From Thermodesulfobacteriales bacterium (GTDB lineage Bacteria > Desulfobacterota > Thermodesulfobacteria > Thermodesulfobacteriales > Thermodesulfatatoraceae), in assembly GCA_026985945.1 (NCBI GenBank), contig JALSPN010000215.1, forward strand, positions 1 through 28,527: a stretch of 28,527 bases of DNA. Reading direction: 5' to 3'. Numbering within the stretch: the stretch's first letter is position 1; the number at the start of each line of letters is the position of its first letter. Under the pieces are notes generated by a model. It searched no databases. It was not told the origin of the DNA and saw only the letters and a list, made by a program, of their open reading frames with translations. Of this stretch, positions 8,805-15,494 are shown one piece after another. A program made the position numbers and the translations under genes.

Positions 8805-9304
8805 AAGTTCTCTGGGCACCCTGGCGCATGGAATATGTGTTAGGGAAGAAAGATCCCGGCTGTCCTTTTTGCCCTCCGGAAATAAAGCTTCCTGACGAGG
8901 AAAGGCTCATTCTTTACGTTGACGAAAAGACAATCGTGATTATGAACAAATTTCCCTACAATACCGGTCACCTCCTGGTATCGCCTCGAAGGCATGTTCC
9001 CGAACTTGACGACCTCAACGAGGACGAGCTGGCCGCCCTCATGCTCACCACCCGCACCTGTATCCGTATTTTGCGGGAGGTAATGAAGCCTGATGGTTTT
9101 AACGTGGGCATAAATCTTGGCAAGGTGGCCGGGGCCGGTATCCCGGAGCATCTTCATATCCAGATCGTTCCCCGCTGGGAGGGAGACGTAAACTTCATGA
9201 CGGTCTTTGCCGAGGTAAGGGTGGTTCCGGAACACATCGTGGCTACCTATCGTCGCCTTTATCCTCACTTTGAAGAATATATGAAGGGGAAGAAAAAACT
9301 CTGA
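8801..9304 (+). CDS. HIT-family protein, Ap4A phosphorylase / nucleotide hydrolase-like
   Basis: A 167-residue histidine-triad protein. The triad is EHLHIQIVPRW with H117, H119 and Q121. The N-terminus MKVLWAPWRMEYV followed by CPFC resembles the Rv2613c-type Ap4A phosphorylase branch, in which the cysteines help bind zinc. GHLLVSPRRHVPELDDL and NVGINLGKVAGAGIPEHLH are typical. HIT enzymes cleave nucleoside phosphate or phosphoramidate bonds; a role in removing dinucleoside polyphosphates is likely by family only. The gene starts inside the ATGA overlap with the upstream kinase, and its stop TGA is shared with the proposed CTG start of the next gene, so the three appear translationally coupled. 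Confidence 0.9.
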   Translation: MKVLWAPWRMEYVLGKKDPGCPFCPPEIKLPDEERLILYVDEKTIVIMNKFPYNTGHLLVSPRRHVPELDDLNEDELAALMLTTRTCIRILREVMKPDGFNVGINLGKVAGAGIPEHLHIQIVPRWEGDVNFMTVFAEVRVVPEHIVATYRRLYPHFEEYMKGKKKL

Positions 9305-10230
9305 AAGATAAATTATCCCCTCTCGAAAAGGCCCTTCATCTTTGTCGCCAGCACGAAAAAAACTGTAAGCTTTGCCCGCGCAAGTGCGGGGTGGATCGCA
9401 ACCGGAAGCCTGGTTTTTGCCAGGTTTCCTGGCGCCCTAAAGTAGCAGGCTACGAAGCCCATTTCGGAGAAGAGGCCTGTCTGGTAGGGGAGGGTGGGTC
9501 AGGGGCTATTTTTTTCTCTGGCTGCAATCTGGCCTGTGTCTTCTGCCAGACTTACGAGATCAGTCGCCTGGGGGCTGGAGAGGAAGTCTCCCCCGAGAGA
9601 CTTGCCGAGATCATGCTTGAACTTAAAAATTCCGGCTGCCACAACATCAATCTCGTAAGCCCTACCCATCAAATACGGCAAATACTTGAGGCCCTTGAGA
9701 TAGCGATTTCTCGAGGGCTTGATTTGCCTATCGTTTACAATACCGGAAGTTATGAGGCCCTGGAAACATTAAAAGCCTTAGAGGGCATAGTGGATATTTA
9801 TCTTGCGGATTTCAAGGTCTGGGATGAAGAGGTGGCGGCCAAAATTCTGGAAGCCAGGGATTATCCCGAAGTGGCGCAAGCAGCTCTCAAAGAGATGTAT
9901 CGCCAGGTGGGAAATCTTGTTTGTGACGAGAAGGGGCTTGCCCGAAAAGGCCTTATTTTGAGACATCTGGTTTTGCCTGGCGGAATTGCCGGCACGAAAG
10001 AGATCTTTGAGTTCGTTAAGAAAGAGCTTTCTCAGGAGATCTATATCAATTTGATGGGTCATTATCATCCGGAGGGAGAAGCCTTCAAATACCCGCCTCT
10101 TGATCGACCTCTCACCAGAGAGGAATTCGAAGAAGCCTTAAGATTGGTGAAAGCTTTCGGCTTTACACGCCTTGATAAGACCCACTGGCCACTTCTGGCC
10201 CTACTCTGGGGAGAGGAGATAAGAGAATAA
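9301..10230 (+). CDS. Radical SAM protein, pyruvate-formate-lyase-activating-enzyme-like (COG1313 type), probable CTG start
   Basis: A radical SAM protein with the cluster motif CNLACVFC (C75, C79, C82 counted from the proposed start), which binds the [4Fe-4S] cluster that cleaves S-adenosylmethionine. NLVSPTHQIRQILEAL and YNTGSYEALETLKALEG are typical of the COG1313 group, whose substrate is mostly unknown. The first standard start in frame is a GTG at 9391, but the sequence before it encodes CKLCPRKCGVDR (residues 22-33), the conserved N-terminal Cys-rich segment of this family, so the true start lies upstream. Between the frame's stop at 9271-9273 and 9391 there is no ATG, GTG or TTG. The CTG at 9301 forms a CTGA overlap with the HIT stop and has AGGGGA about ten bases upstream, which makes it the best candidate. 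From there the protein is 309 residues. If the start is wrong, the end and family still hold. Confidence 0.85.
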   Translation: MKDKLSPLEKALHLCRQHEKNCKLCPRKCGVDRNRKPGFCQVSWRPKVAGYEAHFGEEACLVGEGGSGAIFFSGCNLACVFCQTYEISRLGAGEEVSPERLAEIMLELKNSGCHNINLVSPTHQIRQILEALEIAISRGLDLPIVYNTGSYEALETLKALEGIVDIYLADFKVWDEEVAAKILEARDYPEVAQAALKEMYRQVGNLVCDEKGLARKGLILRHLVLPGGIAGTKEIFEFVKKELSQEIYINLMGHYHPEGEAFKYPPLDRPLTREEFEEALRLVKAFGFTRLDKTHWPLLALLWGEEIRE

Positions 10231-10301
10231 AAGCGCTGAGGAGTTGTAGTTGTGAAGAATTTTATAAAAAAGCTTCCAAAAGCCTGGCTGATTCCATCCT
10301 T

Positions 10302-10320
10302 TACCCGGATTTTGCGGGTA
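10302..10320 (+). terminator. Weak hairpin downstream of the radical SAM gene
   Basis: TACCCG and CGGGTA pair across a 7-base loop and are followed by only three T residues. It lies between the end of the 2508-10230 gene run and the dsrC promoter, so it may act as a weak terminator. The thymine tract is short, hence low confidence. Nothing else was recognised in 10231-10331. Confidence 0.3.
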
Positions 10321-10331
10321 TTTAGCCTTGC

Positions 10332-10360
10332 TTGACAAGAGTTTTTCCCTATAGTAACTA
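10332..10360 (+). promoter_or_regulatory. Sigma70-type promoter for dsrC
   Basis: A perfect TTGACA at 10332-10337 is followed by a 17-base spacer and TAACTA at 10355-10360. Transcription would start about 30 bases before the dsrC ATG at 10396, leaving room for the AAGGAGG ribosome site at about 10384. Strong expression would suit DsrC, an abundant protein in sulfate reducers. Confidence 0.6.
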
Positions 10361-10395
10361 GCGCATAAAGACAATTTTGGATTAAGGAGGGCGTT

Positions 10396-10716
10396 ATGCC
10401 GGTAGTAGAGTACAAAGGGAAGAAGTTTGAGGTCGATGAGGACGGGTTTCTTTTGGGTGGTCTTGATGCCTGGTGCATGGAGTGGGTTGAGTATGTGAAG
10501 CAGCTTGAGGGTATCGAGGAGCTCACCGACGAGCATTGGAAGGTGATTAAGGTTCTTCAGGATTACTACAAGAAAAACGGCGTTGCTCCTATGGTGCGTG
10601 TTCTTTCCAAGGTTACGGGTTATCCTCTCAAGAAGATCTATCAGCTTTTTCCGTCTGGCCCTGGTAAGGGTGCCTGTAAGATGGCTGGTCTTCCCAAGCC
10701 CACGGGTTGCGTATAA
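10396..10716 (+). CDS. dsrC: DsrC, dissimilatory sulfite reductase-associated sulfur carrier
   Basis: A 106-residue protein of the DsrC/TusE family. It is the physiological partner of the DsrAB sulfite reductase: sulfite-derived sulfur is held between its two C-terminal cysteines as a trisulfide that is later reduced to sulfide. Both are present in GACKMAGLPKPTGCV, C94 and the penultimate C105, 11 residues apart, which separates true DsrC from TusE proteins that keep only the last one. The N-terminal EVDEDGFL and the helix LTDEHWKVIKVLQDYY are typical. AAGGAGG precedes the ATG. The gene is monocistronic: its own promoter lies upstream, a strong terminator follows, and dsrAB is not in the window. 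This is the clearest sign of dissimilatory sulfur metabolism here. Confidence 0.97.
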   Translation: MPVVEYKGKKFEVDEDGFLLGGLDAWCMEWVEYVKQLEGIEELTDEHWKVIKVLQDYYKKNGVAPMVRVLSKVTGYPLKKIYQLFPSGPGKGACKMAGLPKPTGCV

Positions 10717-10739
10717 GTATTTTGGCTTGAAATTTCTTT

Positions 10740-10776
10740 AAGGCGGCTTTCTTAAGAGAGAGCCGCCTTTATTTTT
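10740..10776 (+). terminator. Intrinsic terminator of dsrC
   Basis: AAGGCGGCT (10740-10748) pairs with AGCCGCCTT (10761-10769) across 12 bases, followed by TATTTTT. It is a convincing rho-independent terminator and shares its GGCGGC core with those after the porin-like gene and after rpoD. Confidence 0.9.
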
Positions 10777-10883
10777 GTATGAAATAAATAGAAAGAAGTT
10801 GATTTTGGGAATCAATAATATTTTTCTTCCTAAAATTCCGTTTTTAAGGCCTAAAAAATTTTTGGGATTCTGCTAGACAGAAG

Positions 10884-10899
10884 TTAAGCTAAAGCTTAA
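10884..10899. promoter_or_regulatory. Inverted repeat upstream of the porin-like gene
   Basis: TTAAGC and GCTTAA are separated by TAAA, about 60 bases before the porin-like ATG. It may be an operator or a leader hairpin. The surrounding 10777-10959 is AT-rich and non-coding. A promoter is expected here, but no convincing -35/-10 pair was found. Confidence 0.25.
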
Positions 10900-10959
10900 A
10901 GTTTCTGTGGAGTTTAAACGATGACAGAAAAAGAAAATCTAAAGGAGGAGGTAAGAACG

Positions 10960-12303
10960 ATGAGGAAAAGTATTTTGGTAGCCTTGGTAATGGCGGTAGT
11001 CTTTGCCTGGGCAATGGCGGCTTCGGCCTTCCAGCTTGAGTTTCACGGCGAGTACGGCACCAAGATTCAGACTACCAACACTTTGGGCATGGTAGGAAAG
11101 GAAGGGGATGTTGATTGGAATGAATTTGCTCCGGTAGATGAGATCGGTAAGCAGGATCTTGATGACACCTGGGCCGAGCTCCAGTTCCGTCTCTGGACGG
11201 TGGCTTCAAGTGACGACGGAAACGTCAAGGGTGTGTGGTCGATGGAATACGGCACCAAGCGCTTTGGTGAAGATACGAGTGGGGCTGGAGACGGAATGGC
11301 CTTTGCCAACGACGAAGACGACATCGAGGTCCGTTTGATGTATCTTGATTTCCAGCTCCCTTACTTCTGCTCTGAAAACCGCCTCACGGTAGGTCTTCAG
11401 CAGATTGATATCAACGAATGGCTCTGGCACGAAACCGCAGCCGGTATCAAGAACTACGGTTCTTTCACTGTTGGCGAGACCAAGGTGGATTATCAGATCG
11501 GTTGGGCCCGCGATGCAGATAGTATCGATCGTAATGACACCAATGATAACGATTACTGGTTTGCCAAGGTGGACTTTGAGCTCAAAGAGCTTCTTAAGGT
11601 AGATACCTTTGATGTGGGAGCCTTCTTTGTCTATGCCAATGAAGCTCAGAATCACATTCAGCCCTGGTGGGTTGGGGCGGAGGTAAATTTTGCCGGTTAC
11701 AAGGGTATCCTTTTCGACCTTGATCTCATCTATATGGGTGGTGACAGCGATCTCCCGGGGCAGGATGATCTTGATGCCTGGTTCTTCCATGGCACAGCTG
11801 GTTATCAATGGACGGATCAGCTCAAGACCTCCTTCACCTTCTGGTATGCCAGCGGAGATGACGATAACGATGGAGACATTGAATACTACAACACCATCGT
11901 TACTCACACCTACGGCAGCATCATCCTCTTTGAAGACGCCACCTTTGATGATGGCTGGTATGCCAGTGGTAACCCTTATCTCGATCCTCAGTATGGTTTC
12001 TTTATGTATCGTTTCCGGGTAGATTACCAGGCCACCCCGAAGCTCAATGTAGCGGCGGCGGTCAACTATATGCAGCTTGATGAGGATGTTGAGTATGGTG
12101 GAGATAGCGATGACAGCATCGGCTGGGAAGTGGACGTCTATGCTGATTACGAGCTTTACAAGAACTTCAAGGTCAACTTTGCTGCTGGCTATCTCTTCAC
12201 CGATGATGCGATGGATGTCTTTGCGGCCCGCGCTACTGATGGTCGCGAAAATGATGCCGATGATATGTATCGCGTAACGGTTGGCGTGAGCTATTCCTTC
12301 TAA
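10960..12303 (+). CDS. Outer-membrane beta-barrel porin-like protein
   Basis: A 447-residue exported protein. The signal peptide MRKSILVALVMAVVFAWAMA is followed by a cleavage region around ASAF. The mature part is rich in alternating aromatic and polar residues (for example FHGEYGTKIQ, WAELQFRLWTV, YRVTVGVSYSF) and ends in phenylalanine, the usual recognition signal for outer-membrane barrel insertion. An ATG at 10921 is in frame, but the one at 10960 is preceded by GGAGGAGGT at good spacing and directly begins the signal peptide, so it is chosen. The protein is strongly acidic, with D-rich loops such as GDDDNDGD, which may favour cations or calcium. No specific porin family was recognised. 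It is probably highly expressed, given its strong ribosome site and strong terminator. Confidence 0.8.
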   Translation: MRKSILVALVMAVVFAWAMAASAFQLEFHGEYGTKIQTTNTLGMVGKEGDVDWNEFAPVDEIGKQDLDDTWAELQFRLWTVASSDDGNVKGVWSMEYGTKRFGEDTSGAGDGMAFANDEDDIEVRLMYLDFQLPYFCSENRLTVGLQQIDINEWLWHETAAGIKNYGSFTVGETKVDYQIGWARDADSIDRNDTNDNDYWFAKVDFELKELLKVDTFDVGAFFVYANEAQNHIQPWWVGAEVNFAGYKGILFDLDLIYMGGDSDLPGQDDLDAWFFHGTAGYQWTDQLKTSFTFWYASGDDDNDGDIEYYNTIVTHTYGSIILFEDATFDDGWYASGNPYLDPQYGFFMYRFRVDYQATPKLNVAAAVNYMQLDEDVEYGGDSDDSIGWEVDVYADYELYKNFKVNFAAGYLFTDDAMDVFAARATDGRENDADDMYRVTVGVSYSF

Positions 12304-12322
12304 AAGAACTCTTTTTCCGGCT

Positions 12323-12355
12323 AAAAAGGCGGCCTGAAGGCCGCCTTTTTTATTT
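12323..12355 (+). terminator. Intrinsic terminator of the porin-like gene
   Basis: AAAAAGGCGGCC (12323-12334) pairs perfectly with GGCCGCCTTTTT (12339-12350) around the tetraloop TGAA and runs into further T residues. A very strong rho-independent terminator. Confidence 0.95.
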
Positions 12356-12370
12356 GATCAAAATTTTTTA

Positions 12371-12399
12371 TTGACAGTGAATTTCTTCCCATATATAAC
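12371..12399 (+). promoter_or_regulatory. Sigma70-type promoter for the DUF3373-like gene
   Basis: TTGACA at 12371-12376, a 17-base spacer and TATAAC at 12394-12399 form a near-consensus housekeeping promoter. It sits directly after the previous terminator and about 50 bases before the ATG at 12452, so this gene is transcribed on its own. Confidence 0.75.
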
Positions 12400-12451
12400 C
12401 TCAGAATGTATCACCTAGAAAATTGATCAAATATGGCCAAAGGAGGTCTTT

Positions 12452-14374
12452 ATGAGGCGGGTTTTGGTGCTTTTATTGTCTTTTTTGTTAATGGTGCCTT
12501 TTTCGGTTCAGGCAGCAAAGCCTTCCACGGAAGAACTTCTCAAGCGGATCGAAGAACTATCCAAGGAACTTGAGGCTCTAAAAAAGCAGCTTGCCGAAGT
12601 AAAGGAAGCCCAAGAAGAGCAGGCCGAAGCAGTGGAGGAGACGGGTGAGTTCCTCGAAGAGGTCAAAAACAATATGGGCAAATTTAAGATCTGGGGAGAC
12701 ATCAGGACCCGCATGGATTCTACCAGGGCCTATGTTCCCCAAAATAAATACATGTTTAGCTATATTCCGACTTTTGTTACCATGGTCAACACTTTTGGTC
12801 AGCTGGTTACCGGGGTGAATAATCTTATGCCTGGTGCCATTAATGGGGATGACAATGTGGGTGCTTTGATGGTGAATCTTCCCTCCATGATCCCCATGCT
12901 TCCCCCTGATCTTCAGCGTCTGGCTATGGGGATGGCCCAAGGGTTTCAGAACCTTCCATCTTCCTTACAGCAGACCATGACGGGCATGAGTGTAGGGGAG
13001 GTGCTCGGAGTAAATATGCCGGTAAGCAATGACAATCTTGAAAAGCTTGCCCGGACAGCTCGTTCCGGCCATCGTGAAAACGATACCCTCTGGACCAATC
13101 GTATGCGTCTCAATTTTAAGGTCAAGCCCACGGAGAATACGGTCGTCAAGGCCCGTATTACCTATTACAAAATCTGGGGCATGACAAACGATTATGTTGC
13201 TCCTGGGCTTTTCCCTCCGAGCACCAATAATTTCACTCTAGGGGTGCGTCCAAGTGATGATGCCCTTTATGTAGATCGGGCCTATTTTAATTGGGCCAAT
13301 ATTGCAGATCTTCCCATCTGGATCTCCTTTGGTCGCCGTCCTACCACTCACGGTGCTCCTACACAGCTACGTGAAGGTTTGGATAAACGCGATGCCACCC
13401 CGGCCGGGATCAATATCGACGTCCCCTTCGATGGGGCTACTATAGGTTTTCAGTATTCCTGGCCTTGGCCGGGAAGGATCCGCTTCTGTTATGGGCGAGG
13501 CTTTGAGTCTGGTTTTAAGCGCCCCATCGATCGCGCCAAAGATGATATTGATTTTTATGGCTTTGCCTGGGACGTAATTGATGATCCGGATCGGAACATG
13601 CTCTTAATCGTCCAGGCCTTCAAGGCCGAAGGGGTGATGGATTTTCCGGATGGTCAGTGGTACATGTTTAATCCGGTCTTCAACTCCTGGATGCCCTTCA
13701 GTGTCACCACCCAGCACAATTTGGGCGACATCTATGAGATTGGTGCTACCTGGCAGCACAAGATAGATCTTCCTTTCCTTGACCTTTCCGATGTAGATTA
13801 CTTTGTCTCTTTTGGCCTCTCCGTTACAGATCCTGACGAGTGGGGTTATATGGGGATGCCCATTGATCACAATGGCAATTATCTTTACATGTACTACAGC
13901 CTCCTAGCAGGCCCTTATCTCACGCTTGGAAATCCAAATCCGGTTTGGAGCCCCTCTGATAAAGACGACCTTGACACCCATACGGGCTGGGCTGTTTATG
14001 TGGGCACCCGGATACCGCTTCCCTGGATTGCTGGAGCCAAAGTGGGATTCGAATATAACTACGGTTCCAAATGGTGGATGCCCTTTATGGTGGCTACCGA
14101 TGATGCCTATTTCAACAAGCTTGCTACCCGCGGCCACGTAGGAGAAATTTACTGGATCCAGGATCTCCCCACCGGAGAGCTCCTAAACGACTATGCACGG
14201 GCCTTCCTGCGCGTGGGCTTCCAGTATTACTGGTTTAATTACACTGGAAGCGGTGTCTGGCTTGGAAAGCCATATCAAATCCGCTCCGAGCTTGACGACC
14301 GAGACAGCGTTACCATGTTCCAGCCCATCGATCACATGTATAACTTTTATCTTTCCATCGAGCTTGCCTTCTAA
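12452..14374 (+). CDS. Outer-membrane protein with N-terminal coiled coil (DUF3373-like)
   Basis: A 640-residue exported protein. Signal peptide at residues 1-21 (ending SVQA), then a heptad-rich coiled coil at about 27-75 beginning TEELLKRIEELSKELEALKK, then a long barrel-like region with many aromatic residues, ending in F. WGDIRTRMDS and LWTNRMRLNFKVKPTENT resemble the DUF3373 outer-membrane family found in sulfur-metabolising bacteria; that assignment is from memory and moderately sure. A methionine-, asparagine- and proline-rich insertion at about 95-190 is odd for a barrel and may be an exposed loop or plug. AAGGAGGT lies at good distance from the ATG. It is flanked by its own promoter and terminator. 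An N-terminal coiled coil before a barrel is also seen in porins that link to the cell wall, which may be its role here. The solute transported is unknown. Confidence 0.75.
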   Translation: MRRVLVLLLSFLLMVPFSVQAAKPSTEELLKRIEELSKELEALKKQLAEVKEAQEEQAEAVEETGEFLEEVKNNMGKFKIWGDIRTRMDSTRAYVPQNKYMFSYIPTFVTMVNTFGQLVTGVNNLMPGAINGDDNVGALMVNLPSMIPMLPPDLQRLAMGMAQGFQNLPSSLQQTMTGMSVGEVLGVNMPVSNDNLEKLARTARSGHRENDTLWTNRMRLNFKVKPTENTVVKARITYYKIWGMTNDYVAPGLFPPSTNNFTLGVRPSDDALYVDRAYFNWANIADLPIWISFGRRPTTHGAPTQLREGLDKRDATPAGINIDVPFDGATIGFQYSWPWPGRIRFCYGRGFESGFKRPIDRAKDDIDFYGFAWDVIDDPDRNMLLIVQAFKAEGVMDFPDGQWYMFNPVFNSWMPFSVTTQHNLGDIYEIGATWQHKIDLPFLDLSDVDYFVSFGLSVTDPDEWGYMGMPIDHNGNYLYMYYSLLAGPYLTLGNPNPVWSPSDKDDLDTHTGWAVYVGTRIPLPWIAGAKVGFEYNYGSKWWMPFMVATDDAYFNKLATRGHVGEIYWIQDLPTGELLNDYARAFLRVGFQYYWFNYTGSGVWLGKPYQIRSELDDRDSVTMFQPIDHMYNFYLSIELAF

Positions 14375-14397
14375 AAGGGGCCCCATTTGGGAGAGAG

Positions 14398-14426
14398 AAA
14401 GCCGGGCTTTTAAGCCCGGCTTTTTT
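14398..14426 (+). terminator. Intrinsic terminator of the DUF3373-like gene
   Basis: GCCGGGCTT (14401-14409) pairs with AAGCCCGGC (14412-14420), extended by AAA upstream, and is followed by six T and then ATTTT. No good terminator was seen for the convergent gene ending at 14509. Confidence 0.93.
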
Positions 14427-14508
14427 ATTTTGAGGCCCCCATTTATTGTATATGCGGGTGGAGAGTGAGAAAGCTATGATCTCAGTTTACTTTTTGGGTA
14501 AGAGAGAT

Positions 14509-15432
14509 TTATTTTTTGATTATTTTCACAGAGTAGGTGGTTTTTACCAGCTCTGGAGCCGGTTTTAGATCGGCTTCCGCATAGGCCTGATAAATAAAAT
14601 TCAATCGCGGTCCGTGCTGAGGGGGAGCAAGCAATATATCTCTCCCTCTTGCCAGGAGGATACGCTTTTCGTCCAGGTGCCCGAAAAAATAGGCCTTTTT
14701 CTCCGGGTGTTTGGAGGCTTCAGAGGCATCAAGGCCTAAGACCTTTCCTCTCACGTAAGCTTTAAGCCAGCAATGGTAGCCTTTGATTTTTCCTCCTTTC
14801 GGGGGGATTGGAAGCCCTATCTCAAAGAAAACAGGAATACCTGTTCCACGGGCCAATGCCATGAGAAGGCTGTGAAAATCGGTGCAGTTTCCTCTTTTGG
14901 CGCTACAGGCAAAGAGGGCATCTCCTCGGCCCCATCCCTTTCCGCTTTTATCGTAGCGCAGGTTTTCTACCACATAGTCATAAAAAGCTTTTAGTTTTTC
15001 CAAAGGGTTCTTTTTTGCGGAAGCAAGCTCTGCTGCTAGCTTACTAAAAGGTTTTAGGGGGACCAGGCGATCCGGCAACAGAAGACGCGGGCTTGGAGGT
15101 GAAGCTAGGGAGGGTTGAAATTCTTTTCGCCTTATAAGGGCCTGGTAGGAAAGGCGGGCTCCTCTTCCAGAAATAATAAGGTAAAGAAATCTATTTCCAT
15201 ATTCCTCTTCCTTTTCTATTAGAAAAGGGCCTGGGGCTTCAATTTTAAGGGCGAGGATTTTTTGACTTTCATCCTCTAAGGGGAGAGGAATCCATATCTC
15301 TACCTGTCGGGCTTCCGAAGGTTTTACCAGAATTTCGGCTTTAAGAAGATAATCAGCAGCCTGAAGAGAAGGGATTTTTCCTCCCAGGAGAAAAATCGGT
15401 AAAATCAAAAGAATAAAGAGCGCTCGCCGCAC
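14509..15432 (-). CDS. Exported transglutaminase-like (papain-fold) protein
   Basis: A 307-residue protein with an N-terminal signal sequence (RRALFILLILPIFLLGG, residues 2-18, then SLQA). It has a beta-rich N-terminal half and a transglutaminase-like core in the second half. The likely catalytic triad is visible: Cys in RGNCTDFHSLLMALARG, His in GYHCWLKAYV and Asp in GLDASEASKHP. Bacterial members of this fold are often peptidases or peptide ligases, and the actual reaction cannot be told from sequence. The start is a GTG at 15432-15430 preceded by GGAGG at 5 bases. It lies 62 bases downstream of the broken molybdoenzyme locus on the same strand and could be its distal neighbour by chance or in an operon. 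Confidence 0.8.
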   Translation of the reverse strand: MRRALFILLILPIFLLGGKIPSLQAADYLLKAEILVKPSEARQVEIWIPLPLEDESQKILALKIEAPGPFLIEKEEEYGNRFLYLIISGRGARLSYQALIRRKEFQPSLASPPSPRLLLPDRLVPLKPFSKLAAELASAKKNPLEKLKAFYDYVVENLRYDKSGKGWGRGDALFACSAKRGNCTDFHSLLMALARGTGIPVFFEIGLPIPPKGGKIKGYHCWLKAYVRGKVLGLDASEASKHPEKKAYFFGHLDEKRILLARGRDILLAPPQHGPRLNFIYQAYAEADLKPAPELVKTTYSVKIIKK

Positions 15433-15494
15433 CTATACCTCCAGCACAGTCCCTAATTCCGCTATTTTGGTCTCCGACCAAGATAATTGATCCT

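Noticed and set aside
8840..9268. A 142-residue minus-strand open frame over the HIT gene
   Set aside because: The opposite strand encodes a clear histidine-triad protein; this is a codon-bias shadow.
11206..11907. A 233-residue open frame on the minus strand within the porin-like gene
   Set aside because: It is antisense to a well-supported gene with signal peptide, ribosome site and terminator; it has no ribosome site or recognisable domain.
15467..15481. Hairpin TTGGTC/GACCAA between the transglutaminase-like gene and the molybdoenzyme locus as a terminator
   Set aside because: It has a 6-bp stem and no T tract on either strand.
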